Below are positions 36,194 to 45,793 of a stretch of DNA of 64,000 nucleotides, in pieces (the stretch's first letter is position 1; each line of letters starts with the position of its first letter). Where the stretch lies: assembly GCA_000955795.1 (NCBI GenBank), contig JYOB01000016.1:149908-213907 (forward strand). Reading direction: 5' to 3'. Under the pieces are notes generated by a model. That model saw only the letters and a list, made by a program, of their open reading frames with translations. It had not been told where the DNA came from and did not search any database. Position numbers and translations under genes: made by a program. This DNA comes from Burkholderiaceae bacterium 26. Lineage in GTDB: Bacteria > Pseudomonadota > Gammaproteobacteria > Burkholderiales > Burkholderiaceae.

Positions 36194-37377
36194 GCCACCC
36201 GGCGCAAGTGAAGATTCCTGCCACGTACATCCGTGGCGGCACCAGCAAGGGCGTGTTTTTCCGTCTGCAAGACCTGCCCGAGGCCGCTCAGCAGCCGGGC
36301 GCCGCGCGTGACGCCTTGCTGATGCGCGTGATCGGCAGCCCCGACCCGTACGGCAAGCAGATCGACGGCATGGGCGGCGCCACGTCGAGCACCAGCAAGA
36401 CGGTGATCCTCAGCAAAAGCACGCGCCCGGACCATGACGTGGATTACCTGTTTGGCCAGGTCTCCATCGACAAGCCGTTTGTGGACTGGTCTGGCAACTG
36501 CGGCAACCTGTCGGCGGCCGTCGGCCCGTTCGCCATCAGCAACGGCTTGGTCGACCCGAGCCGTGTGCCGCAAAACGGCGCCGCCGTCATCCGCATCTGG
36601 CAAGCCAACATCGGCAAGACCATCATCGCGCACGTGCCCATCACCAACGGTGCGGTGCAGGAAACGGGCGACTTTGAACTGGACGGCGTGACGTTTCCGG
36701 CAGCCGAAGTGCAGCTCGAATTCCTCGACCCCGCAGCCGAGGAAGACGGTGACGGTGGCGGCGCGATGTTCCCCACCGGCAACCTCGTCGACGATCTGGA
36801 CGTGCCCGGCGTGGGCACGCTCAAGGCGACGATGATCAACGCGGGTATCCCGACGATCTTCATCAACGCAGAGGCGATCGGCTACACCGGCACCGAGCTG
36901 CAGGACGCCATCAACGGGGATGCGAAAGCGCTGGCGATGTTCGAGACCATTCGCGCGCACGGCGCGGTGCGCATGGGCCTGATCAAGAGCATCGACGAGG
37001 CCGCCACGCGGCAACACACGCCCAAGGTGGCGTTCGTTGCGCCGCCAAAGGACTACGTGGCGTCGAGCGGCAAGAAGGTCGGCGCGGGCGATGTGGATCT
37101 GCTCGTGCGCGCGCTGTCGATGGGCAAGCTGCACCACGCCATGATGGGCACGGCAGCGGTCGCCATCGGCACGGCAGCGGCCATTCCTGGCACGCTGGTC
37201 AACCTGGCGGCTGGCGGCGGAGAACGTGGTGCAGTGCGCTTCGGGCATCCGTCGGGCACGCTGCGCGTGGGCGCGGAGGCCAAGTTGGTGGACGGCGAAT
37301 GGACCGTGACCAAGGCCATCATGAGCCGCAGCGCGCGCGTGTTGATGGAGGGCTGGGTGCGCGTGCCGGGCGCTTGA
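36190..37377 (+). CDS. prpF: 2-methylaconitate cis-trans isomerase PrpF
   Basis: A 395-residue protein of the diaminopimelate-epimerase-like fold, which isomerises the 2-methylaconitate made by AcnD. Typical opening KIPATYIRGGTSKGVFF, then WSGNCGNLSAAVGPFA, and GAVRFGHPSG near the end. Last gene of the operon, translationally coupled to acnD, followed by two hairpins. Confidence 0.95.
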   Translation: MSHPAQVKIPATYIRGGTSKGVFFRLQDLPEAAQQPGAARDALLMRVIGSPDPYGKQIDGMGGATSSTSKTVILSKSTRPDHDVDYLFGQVSIDKPFVDWSGNCGNLSAAVGPFAISNGLVDPSRVPQNGAAVIRIWQANIGKTIIAHVPITNGAVQETGDFELDGVTFPAAEVQLEFLDPAAEEDGDGGGAMFPTGNLVDDLDVPGVGTLKATMINAGIPTIFINAEAIGYTGTELQDAINGDAKALAMFETIRAHGAVRMGLIKSIDEAATRQHTPKVAFVAPPKDYVASSGKKVGAGDVDLLVRALSMGKLHHAMMGTAAVAIGTAAAIPGTLVNLAAGGGERGAVRFGHPSGTLRVGAEAKLVDGEWTVTKAIMSRSARVLMEGWVRVPGA

Positions 37378-37399
37378 GCCAGAGGGAGTGGGAAAGAAA

Positions 37400-37456
37400 A
37401 AGCCGTTCAGCATCGCACAGAACGGCTTGAAGGATGGGCCAGCCTTGCTGGCCCAT
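37400..37456 (+). terminator. tandem hairpins ending the prp operon
   Basis: First stem AAGCCGTTC/GAACGGCTT (37400-37428), second stem ATGGGCCAGC/GCTGGCCCAT with a 3-base loop (37434-37456) followed by TTTG. An A-run precedes the first stem, so on the minus strand it would terminate the converging lipoprotein gene. Confidence 0.75.
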
Positions 37457-37475
37457 TTGCATTGCAGGAACGCAG

Positions 37476-38591
37476 TCAGTGCGTCAGGGCGCCGCCTATG
37501 GTGGTGAGTGCGCCGCCCACCGTGCCTGTCACCGGTGCCAGCGGCGTGGTGGCGCCCGTGGACGTGACGGAGGTGCCCACACTGGTGACCAGCGAGCCGA
37601 TCGGTGCCGTGCCGCCAGCAGTCGGTGTTCCGCCCAACGCGCCAGTCACCGCACCCAGCGGGCTGCTGCCGCCTCCTGCGCCGCCCAAGGCATTCGTGAT
37701 CGGTGCCAACGGGCTGCCCGATGCACTACCGCCAGACAGCGGGCCACCCAGTGCCGCCACCGTGTTGCCCGTGGCCGTGACCACGCCGCCCAGGCCCGAG
37801 ACGCCCGGGGCGTTCGTGGCGGTCAGCGACGTACCGACGTTGGCCACACCGTCGCCCACCGTCTCCAACAGGTTCTTGGCGGGCGCGCCCAGGCCTGTTG
37901 TGTTACCCAGCGTCTGCGTGGCGGTGGTCACCTGCGAGGTGAGCGGCACCACAGCGGAGCTGACCTGCTGCGTGACCTGCTCCACCGGCCCGGTCGACAA
38001 GGCCGTGCCGAGCGTGCCGCCCGCGCCCGCCACTGCCTGCCCAACCTGCGAAACCGCGCCGCCCACCGGTGAAGTGACCGGCGACAGCGGTTGCAACGGC
38101 CCGGAACCGAGACTGCTCACGAGGCCGCCCGTTGCATCGACGGAGTTCCCGACCTGCGTCACCACGTTGCCGGTGCTCGATACCGTGGTGCCGACCGGAT
38201 TCGAGCTGGTGCCGATGCTACCCAGGCCCGATTGCACCCCCGTGCCGAGCGCCGACACCGTATTGCCTACGTTGTCGACCACATTGCCCAGCGCCGACGC
38301 ACCCGGCAGATTGCTGCCGCCGACCGTCGACCCCAGGCTGCTGATGGCGTCCCCCGTGGCCGTCACCACCCCGCCGCTTTTGTAGGCGATGTCGCCGGTG
38401 GGCGTGGTGGACGCAGTCGTTGTCGTGCCACCCGAGCCGCCTGAACCGGAGCCGCCGCCGTTGCTGGCAGAGCTGCCATCGCTGCCGGAGGTACCACTCA
38501 TGTCGCCCGAGCCGGAGCTGGCGCAACCGCCCAGCACAAGCAGGCCCACCAAGGCCGCTGAAACCAGTGTCCCTCGTTGCAATGTCTTCAT
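37476..38591 (-). CDS. low-complexity repetitive lipoprotein
   Basis: A 371-residue outer-membrane or surface lipoprotein: signal with lipobox VLGGCASS (Cys about residue 23), a Gly/Ser linker (about 25-60), then 300 residues of glycine, valine, threonine and serine in loose repeats (GNTVSALG, GVVTATG, TLGTALS). No aromatic-rich core or enzyme motif. Similar proteins in Ralstonia are often labelled collagen-like, but there is no strict Gly-X-Y triplet here. Start 38591 chosen for the signal peptide. Function unknown, perhaps an envelope fibre. Confidence 0.7.
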   Translation of the reverse strand: MKTLQRGTLVSAALVGLLVLGGCASSGSGDMSGTSGSDGSSASNGGGSGSGGSGGTTTTASTTPTGDIAYKSGGVVTATGDAISSLGSTVGGSNLPGASALGNVVDNVGNTVSALGTGVQSGLGSIGTSSNPVGTTVSSTGNVVTQVGNSVDATGGLVSSLGSGPLQPLSPVTSPVGGAVSQVGQAVAGAGGTLGTALSTGPVEQVTQQVSSAVVPLTSQVTTATQTLGNTTGLGAPAKNLLETVGDGVANVGTSLTATNAPGVSGLGGVVTATGNTVAALGGPLSGGSASGSPLAPITNALGGAGGGSSPLGAVTGALGGTPTAGGTAPIGSLVTSVGTSVTSTGATTPLAPVTGTVGGALTTIGGALTH

Positions 38592-38895
38592 GTCTGCCTC
38601 CCGTTTTAAAAATGCGCTTGATAATGCGCACTTTTGCCTGATTCGATACTTTATCGGTGCGCCATCCGAATCACTGGATAGCGCGTTCAAATTAAGTCTA
38701 TTAACCGAGTCGATGGCAATTGCAAACATTGTCAAACGCCGGCGATCCCCGACCTGAAGCCAATTGGGGGCAGGAAATCGCCGCCAAGCACAGTGCCACC
38801 GTGGCGCAAACGTTCGCTTGGCAGCAAGCGTTTCCGATTATGTTTGGAGACAACACTCCAAATTACCCAAATTGAGTTAAACCTCAGGGCCCACG
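38592..38895. other. 304-bp intergenic region
   Basis: No gene. It holds the promoter side of the repetitive lipoprotein gene and the 3' side of the SulP gene. One clear hairpin, TTTGGAG-N6-CTCCAAA (38843-38862), and a weaker CGCTTG/CAAGCG (near 38813-38830) lie next to the SulP stop and may end its transcript. Confidence 0.5.
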
Positions 38896-40458
38896 TTATC
38901 GGGCGGCCGTTCGCATAAATGGCGGGCGCGGCATGCGAAGCCCCGGAGCGCGCTGCGGCACGGTCGCATCAAAGTGATGGCGTTCGATCACGATGCCACG
39001 AGCCGGCGCCCCCTCGATGAAGTGCTCGACCATCTCGCGTACGTCCGGATCGATGTAATCCGCTCGGGCACCGTCGACGATGAGCGTGGCGTGATCCGGC
39101 ACCTGCGCCAGATAGCGCTTGAGCGGCACCTTGCCCATGAACGACACGTCCTTGCGGAACGACAGCAGGAAGTGGTCGTGATGGCGCGCCATGACAATCG
39201 TGCGGCGCAGGTTGGCGCGAATCGCCAGCGCGATGCTCAGCGCAATGCCGATCACGATGCCGATCAGCAAGTCCGTCAGCAGCACGCCAACGATGGTTGC
39301 GATGAACGGTGCAAAGCGGTCCCAACCCTGCCGCGCCACCGCCACGAACAGCGACGGCTTGGCCAGCTTGTAGCCGGTGAAGATCAGGATGGTGGCCAGG
39401 CACGCCAGCGGAATCAGATTGACGATGGCGGTGAGCGCAAACACGCTCGCCAGCAGCAGCACGCCATGCACGACGGCCGACCAGCGGCTCTGCGCGCCCG
39501 CATGCACGTTGGCCGAACTGCGCACGATGACGGACGTGATCGGCAGCCCGCCAAGCAGCCCTGCCACCAGGTTGCCCACGCCCTGCGCCTTCAGCTCGCG
39601 ATCTGGCGATGCGGCACGTTTCTTTGGGTCGATCTGCTCAACGGCTTCCAGGCACAGCAGCGTTTCGAGGCTGGCCACGATGGCCAGCGCCATCGCTAGG
39701 CGCCAGACATCCGGATTGCCCAGTGCCCCGAGCGTGGGCGACTCAAGCGCATCGAGAAACGCCCCGAACGACGCGAGCGACGGCAGATCGACACGATGCT
39801 CAGCCGGCACTGCAATGCCCGGCGCCACCACCTCAAGGAGCGACGTCACGCCAATGCCGAGTGCCACCACAACAAGCGGCGAAGGCAGCGCGCGCACCAG
39901 CGTGAATCGCCGCAGCATCGGCGTATCCCAGCCGACGAGCACGGCGGCGGAGAGCAGCGTCACCAGCATCGCCGTGACCGAGAACGCGCCAAACGGTGTG
40001 GCGAGCGTACCGGCGCCGGCAGCGGCATCTCCGCTTGCCATCCCAAGTGCGAGCGGCACCTGCTTGATGATCAGCAGCAGCCCGATCGCCGCGAGCATGC
40101 CCTTAATGACGGACGACGGCACATACGCCGCAAAGCGCCCGGCGCGCAGCACGCCGAACACAAACTGCAGCGCGCCCGCCAGCGCCACGGCCATCAGAAA
40201 TGCCGAGAAACCGCCCAGCTTGGCAATACCGTCCACGACGATTACGACCAAGCCCGCGGCCGGGCCGCTCACGCTCAGTTGCGAGCCGCTGAGCAGCGCG
40301 ACCACCAGGCCGCCGATCATGCCGGAGAGCAGCCCGGCAAGCGGGTCAACGCCCGATGCATTGGCAATACCCAGGCACAGCGGCAGGGCGACAAAGAACA
40401 CGATGACCCCGGCGAGCATGTCGCGCGGGAAGAAAGCCGGTGAGGTTGGTGTCTGCAT
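38896..40458 (-). CDS. SulP-family anion (probably bicarbonate) transporter
   Basis: A 520-residue inner-membrane protein with about twelve hydrophobic segments from residue 10 to 430 (opening PRDMLAGVIVFFVALPLCLGI, split by one charged turn) and a C-terminal STAS-like domain (about 445-510, ATLIVDGARADYID). The SulP family carries sulfate, bicarbonate or other anions. The carbonic anhydrase gene lies 126 bases upstream on the same strand; this pairing points to bicarbonate uptake. ATG 40458 fits the family start. Confidence 0.85.
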   Translation of the reverse strand: MQTPTSPAFFPRDMLAGVIVFFVALPLCLGIANASGVDPLAGLLSGMIGGLVVALLSGSQLSVSGPAAGLVVIVVDGIAKLGGFSAFLMAVALAGALQFVFGVLRAGRFAAYVPSSVIKGMLAAIGLLLIIKQVPLALGMASGDAAAGAGTLATPFGAFSVTAMLVTLLSAAVLVGWDTPMLRRFTLVRALPSPLVVVALGIGVTSLLEVVAPGIAVPAEHRVDLPSLASFGAFLDALESPTLGALGNPDVWRLAMALAIVASLETLLCLEAVEQIDPKKRAASPDRELKAQGVGNLVAGLLGGLPITSVIVRSSANVHAGAQSRWSAVVHGVLLLASVFALTAIVNLIPLACLATILIFTGYKLAKPSLFVAVARQGWDRFAPFIATIVGVLLTDLLIGIVIGIALSIALAIRANLRRTIVMARHHDHFLLSFRKDVSFMGKVPLKRYLAQVPDHATLIVDGARADYIDPDVREMVEHFIEGAPARGIVIERHHFDATVPQRAPGLRMPRPPFMRTAAR

Positions 40459-40584
40459 GGTTGTTGGAGTTGTATGAACTGCGCACGCGCGAACGCCTGC
40501 CTGCGGGCGGGGGCACCGCCGGCATGCGTGAGGAGAGAAAGCGTCAGGAAACGGCGGCAGCCACAAACGCCGCCGCCGGACGGG

Positions 40585-41229
40585 TTAAGCGATGGCCTCG
40601 GCGGGCATCAGGATGTCGCCGCGGGTGGTGTGTTCCGCATCGGGATCGCCCGAAGCCAGCACGCGGATGTGTCCATCGGCCAGGCCGAAGATCCAGCCGT
40701 GTATGCGCGGCGGGCGTTCTGCCTCGCGCACGATGGGGCTCTCGCGCAGGCAACGCACCTGTTCGAGCACGTTGAGTTCGGCCAGGCGATTGACGCGCGC
40801 ATCCAGATCGGACACGGCATCGAGTTCTGTGCGGTGACGGCCGGCCAGTGCGCACAGCGGCGCAATGCGGCGCGCCACGTGCGGCAAACCGTCGGGCGGC
40901 GGCAGCAGCGACGCGCGCACGCCACCACAGCCGTCATGCCCGCACACGATCACGTGCGCGACTTTGAGCACGCGCACCGCATATTCCAGCACACTCATCG
41001 TGTTGTCGTCCGCCGGGCAAACAAGATTGGCGATATTGCGATGGACGAATAAATCGCCCGGGTTGGAATGCGTAATGGTTTCAGCGGGCACACGGCTATC
41101 TGCACAGCCGATCCATAACACCTGGGGTTGTTGGCCTTGGGCCAACCGTGAAAAGAATCCGGGATCACGTGCGGCAGTTTCGTGCGCCCACGCGACATTC
41201 TCGACAAGCATGCGTTTCGGTCGATGCAT
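40585..41229 (-). CDS. beta-class carbonic anhydrase
   Basis: A 214-residue zinc enzyme interconverting carbon dioxide and bicarbonate. Zinc and proton-relay residues are visible: Cys-x-Asp-x-Arg in IGCADSRVPAE, and His-x2-Cys in CGHDGCGG. AGGAG lies 8 bases before ATG 41229. Co-directional with the SulP transporter, giving a transporter/anhydrase pair likely to supply bicarbonate for carboxylations. Confidence 0.93.
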   Translation of the reverse strand: MHRPKRMLVENVAWAHETAARDPGFFSRLAQGQQPQVLWIGCADSRVPAETITHSNPGDLFVHRNIANLVCPADDNTMSVLEYAVRVLKVAHVIVCGHDGCGGVRASLLPPPDGLPHVARRIAPLCALAGRHRTELDAVSDLDARVNRLAELNVLEQVRCLRESPIVREAERPPRIHGWIFGLADGHIRVLASGDPDAEHTTRGDILMPAEAIA

Positions 41230-41612
41230 TGGTATGGCTCCTGCGGAATCTGCGAGACCGCTGCAAGCCGGAAACCCAGTTGGGCGGGTGTTCTCGGCAA
41301 CGTTGCAGTGCAGCGGAAACGTTACGAAAACCATCGTATGAGAAAGGTTCCCGCTGTGCCAGTGAGAGTATCGACGACAAATCGTGTTGAATATGCACCG
41401 ATAATGCGCATGCCCTGCGTAACTGTGTCGCACCGATTATCTGCAATCGGGAAACTGCGTGCAGTTATTCCACTGCCCAAGTTATCTATCCGAAATATTT
41501 AATTCCTGGATCGGAAAATATTCCATCACAGGTGAATGACCAGCCCCGTCGATCAACCGCGTGGGTGCCCGCATTTGGGGCACGTTTTCTAAGCCGATCA
41601 ACAGCTTGCGCC
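41230..41612. other. 383-bp intergenic region
   Basis: No gene. It contains the carbonic anhydrase promoter region and the 3' flank of the transglutaminase gene. A 14-bp palindrome AACTGCGTGCAGTT (41453-41466) and a moderately AT-rich patch around 41490-41525 are the only features. Confidence 0.45.
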
Positions 41613-43646
41613 TTAGCCCAGGCGAACTTGCGCAACCGCTTCGCGCCATTGCGTGAACCGCTGGGCACGCGCTTGCGCATCGCCATCGTCGCGACCGTAG
41701 CGCAGGGCAACGTAGCCGGCGGCTGCATTGCGCAATGCCTGCGCCGCTTGTGGAAACTGCGCGGCGGCGCGCTCGGCGTAGGCCATCGGGCCTTCTGCCG
41801 GGCCGCGCGCGCAACCATGCCGCGCCAGCCGGTCACACAGGCGCTGCCACTGGGCCTGCACCGGGTCGGGCTTGGGCTTGCGCTGCTGCCACAAGAGCGG
41901 CAGCGCAGCGAGGAGGAACAAACCCGACACGCCCCACAGCACCGCGCGAGGGTCCGCTGCATCCAGCCCCAGCCACGCAAACAGGCGCGCCTGGCGGCTG
42001 CGGTCGTAGCCAAGCACCCAACTGTTCCAGCCGCTGATGAGGCCATCGAGCCCCCAGCGCACGCTGCGCAGCCAGCCGGGTTCTTCTGCGCGGCGCGAGC
42101 GGAATTCACTGGCCGGCACGGCGGCGGCCAGGCCACGTTCGACGCGTTGCGGCGCAACGGCGGCGGTTGGGTCCACACGCACCCAGCCGCGTCTGTCGAG
42201 CCACACCTCAGCCCAGGCATGTGCATCGGACTGGCGCACGATGATGTCACCGCTCATGGCATTCACCTCGCCGCCGAGATAGCCCACCACCACACGCGCC
42301 GGCACACCTGCCGCGCGCATCAGGAAGACGAAGCTGCCCGCGTAGTGCTCGCAGAAGCCACGGTGCGTGCGGAAGAGGAAATCGTCGATCTGTTGATCCT
42401 GCAGCGGTTCCGGTTCAAGCGTGTAGGCAAACGGTGCGCGGCCAAACAGCCTGAGTGCGGCCGATACGCGCTCAGGCGGCGGCAGCTCTGCCCACTGCGC
42501 TGCCAGCGCACGCGCTTTCGGATTGCCCGGCGGCAACGCCAGCGCCATCTGCTGCGTAAGTGGGTCGAGCGGGCGGGCGTCGTCCGCGCGATTGCGCTCC
42601 GGCAGCCGCGAGCGCGCGTGATACCGCACGCGCTGCTCGAGCGGTTGCGTGCTGATGAACTCGCCGTCGATGCTGTGGCCGGTGCCGTCTCGCGCCTCGA
42701 TCGACTGGCCGCGATCAAGCGCAAACAGCCAGCGCTGGCGTGTCGGCTCCAGCGTGATGTTGTAGTCGAATACGCCCGGCGCGCCGCTAATTGCGTCCGC
42801 AGAATTGGGTACGCTTTCTGCTACAGGACGTTGCCGCATCGACGCGGCCGTCCATGTCTGGCCGTCAAAACGCCACAGCACCATGCCGCGCCAGTAGAGC
42901 GTATCGAGCGGTGGCGGCGCGCCGGCAAAATCGACGCGGAAGGCAAGCTCGTCCGAAAGGATCAACTGGCCGACGGAGCCGGGCGCCATGCGGTCAGACA
43001 GGCCGCTGACAGCGGTATCGGCAGTTTGCGGCAGGCGCCACAGCGGATGATCCAGCCGCGGGAACAGCAGGAACAGCACCGCCGCGCACGGCAAACCCAT
43101 GAGCACCAAACGCGCCAGCACACGCGCGGGGGATACGCGCGCACGCGCCTGCGGATGCAGCAGCAACAGCCAGTTGCGCAACAGCAGCGCCACGGTCGCC
43201 AGCATGGTGGCGGCCAGCCAGGGCGGCTGGTCAAACAACACCTGCGAGAGCAGCAGGAAACAGCACAACTGCGTGACGAGCACGCCGTTGCGCACGGTGT
43301 GTGATTCCATCAGCTTGAGCACGAGAAACGCGCCAAGCAGCGCCACCGACAAATCCCGCCCGATGTTTCCGCCGGTGCGCATGGCGAGTGCGAGCGTCAC
43401 GATAAGCGTGGCCACGCCCGTCAGCCCCAGCAACCACTTGCCCGGCAACGGCGCGCCCCGCACCCACAGCAGCGCGCGCCAGAGCAGCAGCACGCCGAAC
43501 ACGGCGCAGGTCACCAGTGGCAGCGCACGCAACAGCGGCACGAGCACGACAGCAAGCTGCGCAATCAGCCAACCGTGCTCGCGATGGGTCAGTGCGCGAG
43601 CCGAACCGAAGGCGGCCGCTTCGGTGCCGATGGTGGCAGTGGTCAT
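41613..43646 (-). CDS. TgpA-like membrane transglutaminase (DUF3488 + transglutaminase core)
   Basis: A 677-residue inner-membrane protein: about six N-terminal membrane helices (DUF3488), a large periplasmic transglutaminase-like domain with the Cys-His-Asp triad (Cys in THRGFCEHYAGSF, His in QSDAHAWAEVW, Asp in RVDPTAA), then one helix and a C-terminal DUF4129-like tail. Relatives in Pseudomonas are essential and may modify peptidoglycan or envelope proteins. Its ATG overlaps the stop of the DUF58 gene (ATGA at 43646-43643), so they are coupled. Confidence 0.9.
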   Translation of the reverse strand: MTTATIGTEAAAFGSARALTHREHGWLIAQLAVVLVPLLRALPLVTCAVFGVLLLWRALLWVRGAPLPGKWLLGLTGVATLIVTLALAMRTGGNIGRDLSVALLGAFLVLKLMESHTVRNGVLVTQLCCFLLLSQVLFDQPPWLAATMLATVALLLRNWLLLLHPQARARVSPARVLARLVLMGLPCAAVLFLLFPRLDHPLWRLPQTADTAVSGLSDRMAPGSVGQLILSDELAFRVDFAGAPPPLDTLYWRGMVLWRFDGQTWTAASMRQRPVAESVPNSADAISGAPGVFDYNITLEPTRQRWLFALDRGQSIEARDGTGHSIDGEFISTQPLEQRVRYHARSRLPERNRADDARPLDPLTQQMALALPPGNPKARALAAQWAELPPPERVSAALRLFGRAPFAYTLEPEPLQDQQIDDFLFRTHRGFCEHYAGSFVFLMRAAGVPARVVVGYLGGEVNAMSGDIIVRQSDAHAWAEVWLDRRGWVRVDPTAAVAPQRVERGLAAAVPASEFRSRRAEEPGWLRSVRWGLDGLISGWNSWVLGYDRSRQARLFAWLGLDAADPRAVLWGVSGLFLLAALPLLWQQRKPKPDPVQAQWQRLCDRLARHGCARGPAEGPMAYAERAAAQFPQAAQALRNAAAGYVALRYGRDDGDAQARAQRFTQWREAVAQVRLG

Positions 43647-44725
43647 GTGGCTTCGCCTTCCGCTTCCGGCAGCGCAGGCTTGCCCCATAGCGCCAATGCA
43701 CGCAAACATGCATCCCGATGCGCAACACCCCGCGCCGGGCCAATGACAACACCCGGCAGGCTCAGCGTGTATTCGGGCTCATCGCCGGCGGGCGCGTGCT
43801 CGGCGGCCAGCACCCAGGCGCACAGGCGCGACAGGCGTTGCTCCACGTTCATCGACGGCGGCAGCGCTTCCCACGCGAGCACGCATTGCGCGTGGCGCAC
43901 TTGCTGGCCGGTGCGGCTCATCCACGTGTCGAGCCGCGCGCTGTGTTTCCAGGCAATGCTGCGCAGCGCGTCGCCGGGGCGGTATGTGCGCAGTTGGTCC
44001 GCGGCTTCTTCGACATGGGTACGGGCGGCGCGCGTGTCGTCTTCGTCGCCAGGGTCGGGGGCAAAGCTGGCGGGCAGCGGCGGCGCGGAAGGTTCCGGCG
44101 CCGGATAGACGAGCAATGTCAGCGGCGCATCGGCATAGCTCCATGCGCGAAACAGGCCGAGCGGAAAACGCGTCGACACCGTCAGGCGCGGCAACTTGAA
44201 CCAACCGCGCGGCTGATCGGCGAAAGACAACGCGGCCACGATGGCGTCCTGCGCGTCGAGCGATGTTTCCACCGCGGCGGCTTGCGCGGCGCTCACATCC
44301 ACACCCACACGCGCCCATGGCGTGACGTTGGCCAATGCCACGCCCACATTCAACGCATGGCCGGCAAACACGGCATCGCCCGCCGCGCCGCGCACTTCCA
44401 GATCAACGAGGTTGCGATGTGTCTGCCACATGGCGGACGCAGCCACGCCGGCCAGCACGAAGGTCAGCAGAAAACCGAGGCTCACGTTGTAGTTGAGCGA
44501 GGTGAGCAGCATCACCATCAGCAGCAGCGCAAAGCCGCCGCCGGCCGCGGTAGGCAGGATGTAGACGTGATTGCGGTCCAGGCGGATGCGGCCTTCGCGC
44601 GGCGTGCGCGGCCGTTGCAGAAAGCGTTGCACACGCGCCCGCGCAAAGCGGATGCCGGGCAGCATCGCCAAGCCCGCACCCAGCACACGCAATGGCACGA
44701 GCAGCAGAGAAGTGAACCGCGCCAT
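43643..44725 (-). CDS. DUF58 (von Willebrand-like) membrane protein
   Basis: A 360-residue protein with two membrane segments (about 60-105) and a DUF58 domain (DQLRTYRPGDALRSIAWKHS, about residues 235-254). DUF58 proteins work with MoxR AAA+ ATPases as chaperone-like partners. Middle gene of the MoxR-DUF58-TgpA operon; 12 bases after moxR and overlapping the transglutaminase gene. Confidence 0.88.
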   Translation of the reverse strand: MARFTSLLLVPLRVLGAGLAMLPGIRFARARVQRFLQRPRTPREGRIRLDRNHVYILPTAAGGGFALLLMVMLLTSLNYNVSLGFLLTFVLAGVAASAMWQTHRNLVDLEVRGAAGDAVFAGHALNVGVALANVTPWARVGVDVSAAQAAAVETSLDAQDAIVAALSFADQPRGWFKLPRLTVSTRFPLGLFRAWSYADAPLTLLVYPAPEPSAPPLPASFAPDPGDEDDTRAARTHVEEAADQLRTYRPGDALRSIAWKHSARLDTWMSRTGQQVRHAQCVLAWEALPPSMNVEQRLSRLCAWVLAAEHAPAGDEPEYTLSLPGVVIGPARGVAHRDACLRALALWGKPALPEAEGEAT

Positions 44726-44737
44726 GGCGCTGCGTAC

Positions 44738-45700
44738 TTAGGGAATGGCGACCGTGTCGAGCAGCCGCTGCGCCAGCGCGGTGGCCGACAGCGTGCCGCC
44801 CGTGGGCAGCAACCGATGCGCCGCCACGGCCTTGAATACGGCTTGCACGTCTTCGGGCAGCACGGCATCGCGGGCATCGATGAGCGCCCAGGCACGCGCA
44901 GCCGCCAGCAACGCCAACCCGGCGCGCGGCGACAGACCCATCTGCACCTGTGCATCGGTGCGCGTGGCATTCACCAGTGCGAGCACGTAGTCGACCAGCG
45001 CCGGTGCCACGTGCACGGCATCGGCAGCCGTCTGCAAGGCGATGACCTGCGCGGCGCTTAGCACCGGCTCGATGTCTTGCGGCGCACCACCGCCGAGGTA
45101 CAGCGCACGTTCGGAACTTTGATCGGGATAACCCAGCGACAGCCGCATCGTGAAGCGGTCCAGCTGCGATTCCGGCAGCGGATGCGTGCCGATCTGGTTC
45201 AGCGGGTTCTGCGTGGCGATCACGAAGAACGGCTCGGGCAGCGGATACGTCGCCCCGTCATGCGTGACCTGCCCTTCGGCCATGGCTTCGAGCAGCGCGC
45301 TTTGCGCCTTTGGCGTAGCGCGGTTGATTTCATCGGCCAGCACCACCTGCGCGAACAGCGGGCCGGGGTGGAATTCGAACGCGCCCTTCTCTTTCACGTA
45401 GATCGATACGCCGATCAGGTCGGTCGGCAGTAAATCGCTTGTGAACTGCACCCGCTGGTATTGCAGCCCGAGCGTGCGAGCCAGCGCATGCGCCAGCGTG
45501 GTCTTGCCTACGCCCGGCAGGTCTTCCAGCAGCAGGTGCCCGCGTGCGAGCAAACACGCAAGCGCCAAGCGGATCTGCAGTGGCTTGCCGAGCACGATGC
45601 GATCGAGCGCGCGTTGCGCCTGCGACAGCGCAGCCGGCAAGGTGAGCGGCGTGGCGGGTGTCGTACGAACGGGAGACAGCGGGGCTTGGTTGGGCGTCAT
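44738..45700 (-). CDS. MoxR-family AAA+ ATPase
   Basis: A 320-residue AAA+ chaperone: Walker A LEDLPGVGKTT (about residues 55-65), Walker B VVLADEINRATPK, and the sensor NPLNQIGTHPLPE. MoxR proteins help fold or activate envelope or von Willebrand-type partner proteins, here the DUF58 and transglutaminase proteins encoded next. First gene of the operon; ATG 45700. Confidence 0.92.
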   Translation of the reverse strand: MTPNQAPLSPVRTTPATPLTLPAALSQAQRALDRIVLGKPLQIRLALACLLARGHLLLEDLPGVGKTTLAHALARTLGLQYQRVQFTSDLLPTDLIGVSIYVKEKGAFEFHPGPLFAQVVLADEINRATPKAQSALLEAMAEGQVTHDGATYPLPEPFFVIATQNPLNQIGTHPLPESQLDRFTMRLSLGYPDQSSERALYLGGGAPQDIEPVLSAAQVIALQTAADAVHVAPALVDYVLALVNATRTDAQVQMGLSPRAGLALLAAARAWALIDARDAVLPEDVQAVFKAVAAHRLLPTGGTLSATALAQRLLDTVAIP

Positions 45701-45793
45701 CAAGGTGCAGCCAAAGCAACAATGCCAGCGAGTGTAGCGGCATCCCACGACACCCGCGCGCCCATATCTCGTGTGCGTGAGTGCGCTACAACA

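Noticed and set aside
37476-38385. Plus-strand proline/valine-rich frame opposite the repetitive lipoprotein
   Set aside because: It is the mirror of the low-complexity minus-strand gene, which has a signal peptide and lipobox.
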